Made by a program: the position numbers and the translations under genes
Shown: positions 11,776-23,514 of the stretch, piece after piece
Position numbering within the stretch: the first letter of the stretch is position 1
Layout: each line of letters starts with the position of its first letter
NCBI GenBank assembly: GCA_025403435.1
Contig: CM046340.1
Span: 9,524,420-9,588,419, forward strand
Direction of reading: 5' to 3'
Source: Artocarpus heterophyllus
Taxonomy: Eukaryota > Streptophyta > Magnoliopsida > Rosales > Moraceae
DNA: 64,000 nucleotides
Notes under the pieces: generated by a model
The model's database searches: none
The model's input: only the letters and a program-made list of their open reading frames with translations
Told to the model about the DNA's origin: nothing

Positions 11776-13629
11776 AGTTTTCAATTATTGGAGAAATTTA
11801 TAAGATGGCTAGCTAGGTAGGGAATTCGAAATAGCAATGAAATGGACATCATCGATAAAGTTATTCAGCTACCCTTCTTCCAACAGAAGCAACCGAATTT
11901 TTTTGGTGATCATATATTATGTTATATATTTTAATTTGTTGTTTTAAATTATTTGCTATTTTAATTGGAAAGGTAGTAATTAATTAATACTTTGATATGT
12001 AATAAATAATTTTGTCTCCGGTGTTTGACTCTTAGCTAGGTTAACTCCGTTGGTGGCCGCCTTTGACTGACAGCTAGGAACCAAGCTACTCGCGTGGGAA
12101 TATATATAATTTAACAAGGTGTAGTCATTGTCCACCCAAAAAAAAGAGGAAGGTATAGTCATTGACTACATTTGACTCAACTGATAATCTGCGTGTGTAA
12201 CCATATAGGGTTAGATATTTGATTAGATATATGAAGATGATAGCTGAAAATGCGTGTAGTGCTTTTGTTTTTCTGTCAACTAGTTTCGGGGGAAAAAAAA
12301 AAAAAGAAAATAGTAAAAAAGATGACCAATAATTGAAAGGGACCGACTCATAGAGAGTATTTGAGAAATGAGTTTGAAGTTAAGAGTTAAAACATTATAA
12401 CAGTTAAGAGCTTTATAATATAGTATATTTTTATTCTACATTGTAGATAGTTTTTCCTGCTAGACACGTGTAGTTGCATTGGTAAAATTAACACAAAGAA
12501 CATTTCTTGTGACAACAATAATTTCTAGTTACTAATACTCAATAAAATTTGCCTCCCGCATACACATAAAGGACTTCTTCAATAAGAACTTCCAGGTGCA
12601 TTTTTTAAAAGCATTAGATTCAATCATGATCATTTTTTATCATAAATCGGACAGCTAAGAAATAGATACAATGGGTTTGTTCCAACGTAAGAAATTGCCA
12701 GGAGATAAACCAAATTCTTAGCCCACCAACGATTTATGTACGTTTTACTTTTATCTCTCTCTCTCTCTCTCTCTCACTTCTCTTCTTCTTTTACCCTTGT
12801 ACCAAAATGGGAACACCCGTTATCATATGGAAGTATAAATCTTGTGAGAATCAAGATTATGAACTGCAAAGGTTAAGAAGATTGAGGCGTAATTCAGGTG
12901 TATCATTGAGGTTTGTCACAAGAACTAGTATTACAACATGTTTAACATGCAACATTTGACTTGAGCAGCATCTGTAATTCCACAAAGCAGTCAAAACACT
13001 CCATTCTTTCCTTCTAGATAGCAATACATGATCTTCATTTACGTTCCTTTTTTCTTTTCCTCTTGTCCCCAAAATATAATATTCATTTCTTCAACTTGAA
13101 GCATTTTGCTCCGACACTGACACGAGTTTTGGCACACTGATCAAGAGAAATATATTCCGACATTATCTCATTAGGCCAAAAATAGCTAAAAACACGTCGA
13201 AAAACTATGGCTATTAAGCACACTACACAGTGACGAGATAAAAAGTCAAAACTATCGCTCAACTTCTAATATCTATGAAAGAATTTTCTATCCCCTACGG
13301 CAATTCATATAAATCCTCAACCCAAAAATTTTGAGACAACCATGTGCACAGGTGAGAAAACTCATGGCTCATTATGAAAGCCAACATTCTGGTTGAAGCA
13401 TCATGGCAGAGAGAGAGAGAGAGAGATGACTTACAATTTCATCACAAATTTTGGCTGATGGCGATCCATTGAGAAGAAGGCGAGAGGGTCCTCTTGAAAT
13501 TTGATTTTCGAGATAAAACTGCAGTTTTGCCTGAAGTGCATTCTCCAGATTGGTGTTCTAATATGACCCTTCCTTTTTGCGATTTTTTATCCAACTCGTC
13601 AGCAGTTCCTTTTGGAAACATCTTGAAGT
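11740..13629. other. Intergenic region between the LAR promoter and the ILP1 3' end
   Basis: LAR upstream sequence, with an AT microsatellite at about 11751-11774 and CT/GA runs near 12754-12773 and 13408-13427. A weak copy of the short inverted-repeat family lies near 12355-12445. The part from about 12780 to 13629 probably contains the 3' UTR of the ILP1-type gene. No further gene was found. Confidence 0.5.
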
Positions 13630-16600
13630 TCACAATGCCTCCTTCAAATGGAATGTCCTAGCTATATCCCTAGCACTGTCGTATTCGTTGAGCTCGACCA
13701 ACATTTTCTTCAATCTACGTGCAAGTCCACTAGTTTCACTCTCTGTGACACCCGACACATGCTTCTTCTCCAGAATTTTTGCGAGTAACATCACGTAATC
13801 CACCAAGGGTTGCAACTTTCGGCTGCACATTTATGTCAAGGGGGATTATAAGAACATTTGCAATTGATTACAGTTGCGGGAGGTATAAAATGTAATAGTA
13901 ATAAATAATCAACTTTTGAAACCAGCAAAGATCGGTAGGTTTTCCCTCCATTTTAAGAAGGGGAAAAAAGAGATCTTTTTTTCTTAAACCAGAAATGTAG
14001 CTCCACTAAAATAATAATAATAATAATGATAAGAATAAAACCTACCTACGATCCCCAGTGACGCTTGGACCTGCCCAGACCCCTGACAAAGAAGCAACTA
14101 TCCTTTCCGTTCTTGGGATTGCATCATGAACATTTGCTGCAATACTTCGAACATGAGGTAGAACTTTACCACACAAAAGCTCATCAAGTGCGAGTTTCTC
14201 CAGAACTGGCAATGCTAAGATTTCTTTCCACAGACAGATATTTTTTATCAAACGAACAGACACACCAAAGCGATAAGTGGCAACACGTGCAGCATTAGGC
14301 ACAGCTTGCAGTACAGGTGGGCTCCATGTTGGAACCTACGAAATTTATATAATGAGCACAATGATTTCGAACATCATGATGTCTAACACTTAAGAGATAA
14401 CAAAACAAAAAAAAAAATAATAAAGTAAATAAACAAGCATGCATACACAATATGGACAAATTAAAGGCACCGGACAAATGGTAAGAATATGGAAATATTT
14501 AATAAAAACTGTAGTTTCATAATAGAAAAGTAATACCATAAGATGGGCAACAGCATCTGCTAGACGAGTTCGAATCGCAACTAACAAATCAGCAAGGGCC
14601 TCACTAGAAGCTGGAACATAATCTATCACCAAACTTGTGGCAGCAACTGCATTCCTTGTCTCTCGTGTACTTAGCATGTCCCAGCAGTGAACAATTTCAT
14701 GATGCAAAATGGGAAGGGCAACCTTTTCCACCAGTTCAGGAACAAGGTTTGCATCAGCATCATCAGGTGTGAAACCATCCTCATCTTCCGGCAAACCATA
14801 ATCCATTAATAAGGAATGCCTAAACAAGGGAAAAACAAACTCAGAATCAGAATAATTTAAATATAGAAGTAAGCAAGTACCCTGTAGATTGCATTGTCTG
14901 CCTGCATGTTATTTAAACAAAGACGTACAAAGCCAGGCAAGAAGTCTTACTGGAAACTTAAAGAGGAATTTCACATTGAAGTAAATTAGCAGTAAACTTA
15001 AAGTAAAATACCAATTCATATTTAAGAAATCTGTTTTCTCATGGAGTGGGTCCCACTTCAACAGCTCCAGTCTCACATATGGCGAGAATATGGAAGGAGC
15101 ACTCAATGACATGTAAGCATCTCTATATGTCGATGAATACTCTCTCTTCCATTCTTCGAACCTTTCTTCAACAACTGAAAGTTGGGAATATTCCTCAGAT
15201 GCATCACTGAAAATATGAGCCGCAGTCTGGAGCAACAGCTCACGGTGTGACTGGAACGCTGTGCTCTCACTGTCACTCTCATCAGTGCTTGATTCTCCTT
15301 CAATTCTCTGATAGGGACCATCCACATCCATGGAGGATAACCTTTTCGAATCAAACTGAGCTTTTCTGCGTTGACGAGCCTCAGCCCTCCCTTTCATCTC
15401 CATACGTTTCTGCAGGTTCATATCTCTGCCAAATTCATCTAACTTCACTGGCAGATTTGTTTGCTCTCTTAAGGCAGCAGATGCAGCTTGCGCAGCACTT
15501 TTGGCAGCTGCAACTATGTCAACATTGCTACCTTTTTTGCTAAAAATAGACATTGCTGCATTAACCTCTGCTTCTACCTCCATCATTTCATCATCATTAT
15601 TTGCAGTTCTCCTTTCTGAAATAGCTGACGCACGTTTTTCATGAAGCCTCTGCATTTGGTCTTCAAGTTCCTCAATAAAGGGAGCTTTATGCTGTAAAGT
15701 GATAAAGCATGTTACTAAGTAGACAGGTCATCGACAGGCAATGCACCTTTTAGGGGCATTTAAAACAAAATGAAAAGGACAAATTGCTCTTTCAAACGGC
15801 AACAACAGAAAAGTCAAAAACTAAAAAAAATTTTAAAAAAACAAACAAACAAACAAACAAACATTAACCAAATATAGATCTCCTATTGCATAAAAGGTCT
15901 TTGGTCCACATGGTATTAAATGTCCTCTAGGTTGAAAAATCACGAGGCCAGTGCATTTCTAGAGCCTTTCACACACCAAAGATAGGTGTCAATTCATATT
16001 CCACCCATCAGGATCAGGTGTCAAATTCCTACTCCACAAACCAATATTTTTTTCTCCTCCAACTCCACCAGACTCTTAGCATGTTTAACTCTAAATACTT
16101 TTCCACATTGATTTCGCGTTGCCCTTTTTGGCTCTTCCATACGCCTCGTTACCTGGATGCTTCCCCTGAGAGTTCTACATCAAATTGTTTAGGGAAAGAT
16201 AGACTCATAGAGACAAAGGAAAGAAGGAATGGGAAGAGGGAATTACAGAAGCGAAAACAGTGAATTCTAAACATGTACAGTAAGCAGACAAATTCAAGAA
16301 GAACATGTAATTAATTTGAGTTTATACCTGAAGAAAGTCGCATATGATAGAAATAAAATCCCGAAGCTTTTGCGTGAATTTGTACTTCTCATCAGCAGCA
16401 GATAGAGACTTTTCAAGGGCGGTAATATTTAATAGTGAAGCAGACAAGTTTTCTTCAGCCTTATTCAGAGACACCAAATCTTTGTCATTCGATTCCTGAG
16501 AGGGGGGAAACTAAAGTAAACAAAGGGTGCCAAATCATGCAAAAACCAATTCAATTACAAGCACAGTAGCACACAACTCATAAGGTTACAAGTTTTTCTT

Positions 16601-19156
16601 ACAAAAAAACTGTTTCACTAGCAATGGACCATTTACTTATCGTAGAGAAAAAGGCACCAAACAAGAAAATGAGACAAACTCCTACTGCCTCAGATAACTC
16701 AATCCAGAGTCCAACCAAAAGAAGCTGTAGATTTTGACATGCCTGCCTTTTTTATTGTAAAAAAATACAACTTTTTCGTTGAACTATTTTTTCCTTAATC
16801 TTTTTTTTTTCCCCTTAAACTCTCTTTCATGTCATTTTATTGAAGTTAGAAGAAAAACAACATTTGACTTGTTAAGTCGAACAAAATTGGACAAGAAAGA
16901 TGTTATTGGCTTGTCAAACAAAGATTGAGAAAACATAGGGACCGTTTGGTATTGTTTTCAAAATAGGTGAAAATGTTTTTGTTTTGAAAAATGAGAATTT
17001 TTTAAGAATTATGCTGATAGTGTTTTTAAAATTTTTGCCTCAAAAAGCGTGCAAAAACATTTCCAAAAATTCTGAGAACAAAAACAAACGGGGCCATAGT
17101 GATATATTTTGAAAGTTAGAAGCAAAATAACATAAGTGACATAGTTTGGGGAGAAACTCCAAAAAAAATCTACATAAAAATGTTCAAAAACTAACAGAGT
17201 TAGATGGAAGAGGGTTACTTGCTAACGGAACAAATTTTGAGGGGACTAAGTGGTCCATTTTAAAAGTTGGAGAGGGCAAAATGACATAAGTGACATAGTT
17301 CAGGGGGCAAATATAAAATAATCCTTAAAATTAAAATCAGATAGTAAATAAGGGTGCCTAATCATGCAAAAACCAATTCAATTACAAGCACAGTAGCACA
17401 CAACTCATAAGACAAGAAGTTTTTCTTACAAAAAAACTGTTTCACTAGCAATGGATCATTAAGTTATTGTAGAAAAAAAGGGAACAAGCAAGAAAACGAG
17501 ACAAACTCCTACTGCCTCGGATAACTCAATTTAGAATCCAGCCAAAAGAAGCCGTAGATTTTGACATGCCTGCCATTTTAGCTTCTTTAACAATCTAAGA
17601 ATTCGAAAACCCCTCAAAAAACTTGGACATTCTTGAACTCTCTCAACACTCTTACTCTTGCCTACTTATGTTCCCATTCTCATAAACATAATCGGCATGA
17701 AGAAACCAATTCCCATCTTATGGGGCCTAAAAAATAAATATATTAAAATCAAACCACTCCCAAGGCAAAATAAATTCCAATTCCGTATTATTAAGTCAAT
17801 AATTCGTTCCTCACAAGTCTAAATCAAACAACACAAAAGTTCAAGCACAATATCTCAAGGGAAAGTAATGAAGGCTCGTAAATTTACCTTAAGTCTCCTC
17901 ACATTGTCTTTCAAAGCCTTCAGGGAAATCTCAGCTTGCTGAGAAAACGGCACCCCAAATCCCAAACCTGGTAATGACCCTCCAAATGTCCCCCCAATGC
18001 TAGTACTGGGAGGCACAGTTTGTGATCCAACTGAGCTCACAAGCTTCTGTTGAGTCTCTCTCTCATTAACCACAGGAACAACACCAGTACTTTTACCACC
18101 ATCATCAACCCTTTTCTTCCCAAGCCCCTTCCTGAACTGCTCTTCTTCCCAAATTTTCTCCTCCTCATCTTCATCATCATCATCCTCATCATTCTCCTCT
18201 AAAACGCCTTTCTTCTTCCTCCTCAGCAACCCCAATTCAATTTCCCCACCGCCGTCCATGTCATCCTCGAACACGCCCTTCTTCGGCCCCTCCGCCTTCT
18301 TCTCCCCGAACATCGCAATTCGAGTCCGATTCTCCGGCTCCTCATCGCTCAACCCGTCTGCCTCACCATGATTGCTCCCTCCATCTAGCGCAACGTAGTC
18401 TGGCGCAGCCGCCCGCGACAGCCGCAGCCGCTCCCTCTTCGCCCGAATCGCGTTTATCGTCGCCTGATCGGGAATCAATTGCTCCGGAGACAAAGAATCC
18501 CTGTTCCTATCCCTGTCCCTACCCCTTCCCCCATTCTCCATCGAAGCCAATTCGCCCCCCCTCTTCTTGAGCTCATCCGGCTCGTCTTCTTCCTCGGAGT
18601 CCAATTTCCAGTCTTTCCTCGCCGGCTCCGAAGGCTTGAGGAGGCCTTTCAGGACAATGACGGGCTCCGAGGGGGGTGGTTTGGAGCTGGCAAGGGTTCG
18701 GGTGTTCTTCTGGAGCTCGCGGAGGGCTTCTTTGGTGTAAATCCCTGCCTGAGGCTGGACATTGGAGGGAAGAGAGAGAGATGAAGTAGAAGAAGAAGAA
18801 GTCGAGGAGTGAGAGAGACGGTCTTTGAGGGTGGTCATCTTGTGAGAAGACGAGGGCTTGGCGAAGCGAGAATAGGAAGAAGAAAGCTTGGAAGAAGAGG
18901 AGAGTTTGGAGCGAGAAGGGGATTCGTTATCTTCATCGTCAGCGAAGCTGAGGAGCTTCGTCGATTGGTTGAGCGGCTTCTTGGGTTTGGTTGACGACGA
19001 GGGTTTTGGAAGGGACTTGCTTGTGGTGGTCGTCGTCGTTGTGGTGGTGGTGGTGTAAGGTCCGCTCTTGTCGTGGGATTCATTGTTGTTGTTTTCGTCG
19101 TCGTCGTCGTTGCCGCCGGCGGTGCGGCGGCGGAAGTTTCTGGCTCTGCTGGACAT
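13630..19156 (-). CDS. ILP1: GCFC-domain nuclear protein, ILP1/PAXBP1 homologue, intact six-exon gene (960 aa)
   Basis: Arabidopsis ILP1 (INCREASED LEVEL OF POLYPLOIDY1) is a nuclear GCFC protein described as a repressor of cyclin A2 genes and, with its partner NTR1, linked to pre-mRNA splicing. Exons: 19156-17888, 16495-16328, 15691-15012, 14819-14537, 14335-14046, 13822-13630; phases are consistent and total 2883 bases. The N-terminal third is low complexity: SSRARNFRRR start, a run of about 12 threonines near residues 37-48, serine-rich tracts, acidic DDEDNES and EENDEDDDDEDEEE blocks. Then comes LSFADDE, a family mark, and QAGIYTKEALRELQKNTRTL. The middle contains PVKLDEFGRDMNLQKR, EGESSTDESDSE, SDASEEYSQL and YVRLELLKWDPLHEKTDF. 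The end carries the GCFC-type part with STRETRNAVAATSLVIDY, GKVLPHVRSI and ARTFHLKEAL just before TGA. Intron 1 carries a nested MITE. The start was chosen at the first ATG of the conserved SSR..NFRRR motif. Confidence 0.92.
16755..17330. repeat. Dispersed repeat in ILP1 intron 1, interrupted by a MITE
   Basis: The two outer parts (about 16755-16937 and 17096-17330) match a second copy at about 22563-22975, with phrases such as CATTTGACTTGTTAAGTCGA and AAAGATGTTATTGGCTTGT. Here the repeat is split by the MITE at 16938-17095; the second copy is not. It has no coding capacity. Confidence 0.75.
16938..17095. mobile_element. Nested MITE (PIF/Harbinger-like) in ILP1 intron 1
   Basis: The element runs from GGGACCGTTTGGTATTG to ACAAACGGGGCC, so the ends form inverted repeats of the GGSMCCGTTTG type. 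It is flanked by ATA on both sides (16935-16937 and 17096-17098). The related repeat at 22.7 kb has the uninterrupted sequence, which defines the insertion. A three-base target duplication and these TIRs suggest a PIF/Harbinger MITE, although the duplication is not the usual TWA. Other copies lie at about 10310-10470, 42281-42460 and 47830-47992. Confidence 0.75.
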
Positions 19157-19278
19157 GGCGGTGATGGCAAGAGGAGCGAGCGGGAGAGAGGAACGAAGGA
19201 CAGACGGAAAGACAACTAGGAGGAGATAGGAATATTCTGTACGGATGCATCATTTTTGTCGGAGTCGGTTCACAAACC

Positions 19279-19563
19279 GGAAGATTTTGACGAAAGGCCA
19301 AAAAAAAATTCTAATTGGCTAAATGATTTTTTTTTTTAGAATTAAAAAATATGTTTTTTTATTTTGGTAGATTGTTTCAGTTTTTTTTTTTTTAAAAAAA
19401 AAATAATAATTATAGCAGGATAAAGAATCTCAACATAATGAAAAAAAAAAAACTAAAATTATTTTGATGTCTAAAAATCTTTTTTTTTTGTGTTAAAAAC
19501 TGTAAAAAAAAAGACCATTTATCAAAAGAAAATTTCTCATAAGGCCTTTTATAAAAATTCCTC
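19279..19563. mobile_element. Mutator-like MITE just upstream of ILP1
   Basis: It starts GGAAGATTTTGACGAAAGGC and its other end, on the opposite strand, starts GAGGAATTTTTATAAAAGGC. The inside matches the STN7-exon insertion at 50796-51085: a poly-T stretch, GATTGTTTCAGTT, AAGAATCTCAACAT and TTTTGATGTCTAAAAA. It ends about 120 bases upstream of the ILP1 start codon, so it probably lies in the 5' UTR or core promoter. No clean 9-bp target duplication is visible at this copy. Confidence 0.75.
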
Positions 19564-19664
19564 GTTCAAACTCTAATATAAAAAAACAAAAACCAAAACA
19601 AAACAAAACAAAAAATTTGAAAAAAAAATTGAGAAATTGCACAAAAGGTAAGATTTTGCTAATA

Positions 19665-20165
19665 GGTTATTTACATTTTTTATATTTTATATTTTAGATT
19701 TATTCAAATAATATATGTTCGGTTATTTATTTCATCAAATTTATACTTTTATGTTAGATTTAATATACAAATTTATATATTTTTCTAATCAATTTTTAAT
19801 TTTGACCTAAAAATTATCTAAAATACCTTCAAATTTAAAAGTAAAATAACTTTAGAAACTTTAAAAAAACTTTTATTAAGGTTTTTGTCTTAAAAAATAT
19901 ATAAAATACTTTCAAAATAAGTGTTTTATGTGTTTTTATTTTTGCTTTCTTCTTATTTTTTGAATGTTTTAATTTTTTTTCTTTCTCTTAAAGATAATTT
20001 AATCATTTTAAATGTCAAAATTAACTATTTACTAAGATAAGGTATAGATTTGTGTATTAAATCTAATCTAAAAGTATATATTTGATGAGATCAAAAACAA
20101 AATGTATAGTTTATGAATTAATCTAGAACAGAGATTATAAAAAAATAAATATCCTTTTGCTAATC
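19665..20165. repeat. Foldback element with arms of about 160-170 bases
   Basis: The left arm (about 19665-19825) and the right arm (about 19995-20165) are inverted copies. Both contain ATCAAATTTATACTTTTA / ATCAAATATATACTTTTA, then AGATTTAATAYACAAAT and TTAATTTTGAC. About 170 bases of AT-rich sequence lie between them. It has no coding capacity and looks like a foldback MITE. Confidence 0.6.
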
Positions 20166-21060
20166 AATTAGTAAAAAATTTCAAAAGTTCTAAAAACTGT
20201 ATAGAAAATAGCATATTCAATATTTCACAAACATTAAAAAAAAAAAAAAAAACTTAAATACCCCTCAAAATATACAGATTTTTTTTTTCTTTTTTCTCTC
20301 TCTTTTCTTCTTCGTTCTCACCCTCTTCCTCTCTTGATCTTCTTCACTCTCCTGACCCGCTTTCTTTATCGTCACCTTCATTTCTCTCTCTCATGCACCA
20401 AACATTATCGATCTCTCTGTCTTCGTTCTCTCTCCTCTGATTTATCCTCTCTCTCTTTCGTCAACAGTAGAAGCTTCGGCAGTCGAGCTCTTGGATCTTT
20501 GTTTTTGTTCTTCGCCATCAAGAATCTTTAGTGGATTGTCTTGGAAAGCTTGCCGTCAGCAAGTACCACGATGGCTGCATTGACTATATCTATCGGCAGT
20601 GCACAGCGGCGGGCCCACGACCAACAATCGAACACAATGGCATCAAGGTGCGACGACGATCTAAATGCCACAGTCAGATTTATTCTTTTTAAGTTTTTTT
20701 TTTTTTTTTTTTTTTTGTGAATTGAAGTTTTATCAATTCTAATCAGTGTGTTCTTCGGTTTGAAGCATTGTCAAAGATCTAATGGCAATCTAATGTCAAA
20801 AATAACGATTAGATGGCGACGACTTGAAGTCGGCAATGAAGATAGGGATGGAACTGAGAACAATTTCTATAGTTATTTTTTCTTTTAAATGGATTTTTTT
20901 TTTTAATTTTTACATCTAATTTTAAGGATTGAGATATGATTTTGTGATTTGGTTATGCAAATGTTGATGTTGTGTGGTGTTTTTTGTATTAAACAGAAAA
21001 TTGAGGTTTTTGGACTATCGAAGACGTTGTCAGTGTCGATGATACTGGCAACGTTGTAGG
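20166..21060. other. Non-coding flank of the tandem-repeat element
   Basis: A CT-rich stretch (about 20280-20460) and a G-rich stretch with phrases such as GACGACGATCTAAATGCC. A short ORF covers part of it but has no recognisable domain. A stretch of similar character lies at about 59040-59530, and a third at 23040-23300, so it is more likely part of a repeat than a host gene. Confidence 0.4.
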
Positions 21061-21995
21061 TAAATTTTTATTTTTACATGGTAATACATTATTTACAAGT
21101 TAATATTGTATTTTCGGGCCTGGTGAAGTCGTGGTGACTTTTTATATTTACACTGTAATATAATATCAAGTTAATATTGTATTTCTTGACTTGAAGATCC
21201 GACGAAGTCGGAGGTGAATTTTTGTATTTACACGATAATACAGTATTACTAGGTTAATATTGTATTTTCTGGCCGCTGGAGGTATGGAAAGTTGCCGGTG
21301 AATTTTTACATTTACAAAATAATATGATATCACCACCCCCACTGCTTTTTTGGCCATCGGTGGTTCGGTGAAGTCGCCAATAAAATTTTGTATTTACACA
21401 GTAGTACAGTATTACCAGGGTAATATTGTATTTTTCAGCTGCCTGCAGGTTTGCCGAGGTTGCTGGTAAAATTTTATATTTACACGGTAATACAATATTA
21501 TTGGAGTAATATTGTATTTCCCGGCCACTAGTAAAATTTTGTATTTCCATGATAATGCAGTATTACAGAGGTAATATTGTATTTTCCAACCTACCGACGG
21601 TCCAATGAAGCCACTGATGAAATTTTATATTCACATGGTAATACAGCATTACCAAGGTGATATTGTATTTACTACCTGCTGGAGGTCCTAGCCGCAAGAG
21701 AAATTTTGTATTTACACAGTAATATAGTATTACTAGGTAATATTATATTTCCTAGCCATTAAAGGTTCGGCACACGTTAATACAATATTACCAATGTAAT
21801 GCTATATTTTCCAACCGTCGGCAAGAAAGGGGTGAGAGAAAGGAGAAAGAGATTAGGGTATTTTGAGGTTTTTGTTCTCAGATATCTCACGAGATATTAC
21901 TTAGTTTCTCATGATATGCTATTTACTATACATTTTTAAAAACTATATAATATTATTTACTAAGTTTTAACCTAAATGTGCTATTTTGCTCTTTC
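21060..21995 (+). repeat. Tandem array of about 84-bp units with conserved flank, copy A
   Basis: About nine units, each with a phrase like TTTGTATTTACACGGTAATA, CAGTATTACCAGGTTAATAT, then TGTATTTTCCGGCC. Starts of this phrase fall near 21140, 21226, 21306, 21390, 21473, 21537, 21623 and 21706. The array is followed by a flank (about 21835-21995) with GATATCTCACGAGATATTAC and CTAAATGTGCTATTTTGCTC. The same array and flank occur in reverse at 57070-57870. Non-coding. Confidence 0.8.
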
Positions 21996-22026
21996 TCCCC
22001 AAAAACAAGGGAATAGGAAATTTAGG

Positions 22027-22995
22027 TGGACTAATTAAAATTAAGATTATTTTTACATTTGTCCACTATTGTCATTTTGTCGTTCGATTTTTAAAATGCG
22101 CCACTTAATCTCTTCAAATTTTATTTCGTTAGCAAGTAACCTCTTTCCATCTAGCTCCATAAGTTTTGTAATATTTTTTGTGTATTATTTTTATATCTTC
22201 TCCCAAATTATGACACTTACTGTTATTTTGCCTTCTGACTTTCAAAATATGTCACTATGTCTCCTTAAATTTTGTTTTGCTAGCAAATAACCTCATTTTA
22301 TTTAATTTTGTTAGACTAAATAAATTATTTTTTTCTTCCAGCGTTGCATGACCTTCATGTCAAAGCAATCCATATATTTATAATTTGCATGAATATTTTT
22401 ACATGCCACTCAAATACAAACACAAGGAACAATTCAAGTGTAAAAATAAACAATAAAAGACCCTTCAAAATCACTTATAATAACGTGTTCTTGTTTTTAA
22501 GAACTTAAAGGTTTTTTTTTAATTTTTTTCTCATTAAGCTCTTTTACTCTAGGTTTTGGATGGTTTATTGTAAAAAAATATTACTTGTTCGTTGAACTAT
22601 TTTTTCCTTAATCTTTTTTTTTTCTTAAACTCTTTGTTATGTTTTTTTAATCAAAGTTAGAAAAAAATGACATTTGACTTGTTAAGTCGAATAAAATTAG
22701 ACAAAAAAGATGTTATTGGCTTGTAAAACAAAGTTTGAGAAAACATAATGACACGTCTTGAAAGTTAAAAGCAAAATAACATAAGTGACATAGCTTGGGG
22801 AGAAACTCTAGAAAAATTATAAAAGAAAATATCCAAAAACTAACTGAGTTATATGGAAGAGGGTTACTTGCTACTAGAACAAAATTTGAGGGGACTAAGT
22901 AGTGCATTTTAAAAGTCAAGGGACAAAATAACATATGTGATATAGTTCAGGGGACAAATATAAAAATAATCCTTAAAATTAACATCAGATAAAAA
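22027..22995. repeat. Inverted pair of repeat arms of about 260-280 bases
   Basis: The left part (about 22027-22300) is the inverted counterpart of the right part (about 22710-22995), for example CCTCAAATTTTGTTCTAGTA read from the right arm against TCTTCAAATTTTATTTCGTT in the left. The two give similar spurious peptides on opposite strands. About 400 bases lie between them. The right arm is also part of the dispersed repeat that recurs in ILP1 intron 1. It may be one foldback element or two head-to-head copies. Confidence 0.6.
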
Positions 22996-23039
22996 CATGA
23001 TTTAGCAAACAACATATTTAAATAAATCAAATATAAAAA

Positions 23040-23300
23040 ATGCCTTTTATATTTCTTTTCCTCCTATCTCCTCTCTCACTAAGTAACCTTAGCCTTCATA
23101 TCGTTCACCACCTCCTAAGTCCAAGATCTGCCTCTTCTTCCTCTTTATTTCCAGTTAGTGGCATCGACAAGAATGTGATGATGCGAAGACGGGGGAGGAG
23201 TGAGAGAATGGAAGGCAAGAAGAGGGAGCGCAAAGACAGGGAGAGAGAGAGAGAAACAGGGACAAAGGAGAGAGAAATGGAGGAGAAAAAAGTTTAAGGT
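23040..23300. other. CT/GA-rich region without a gene
   Basis: A CT-rich stretch followed by a GA-rich stretch (GGGAGAGAGAGAGAGAAACA). An open frame of 85 codons exists, but its product is low-complexity R/E/K-rich sequence and no family is recognised. I treat it as repeat-derived. Confidence 0.4.
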
Positions 23301-23514
23301 CAAATTGAGGATATTTGGGTCAACACAATTATTTAAATTGAACAATTAGATTGATTGGTGACATTTACTAATATCCTAAATTATACATGATATTTACAAC
23401 TAATAGCTTAAACAATCCGAAATTGCCTACAATTGTAAAAAAAAATAAAATTATTCAAAAGCGATCCTCATTTACACATTAATCTCAATGTTAAAAAAGC
23501 TTTTATGTTATGTG

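Noticed and set aside
23040..23300. An 85-codon frame as a gene
   Set aside because: The product is low-complexity and comes from a CT/GA-rich repeat-like stretch.
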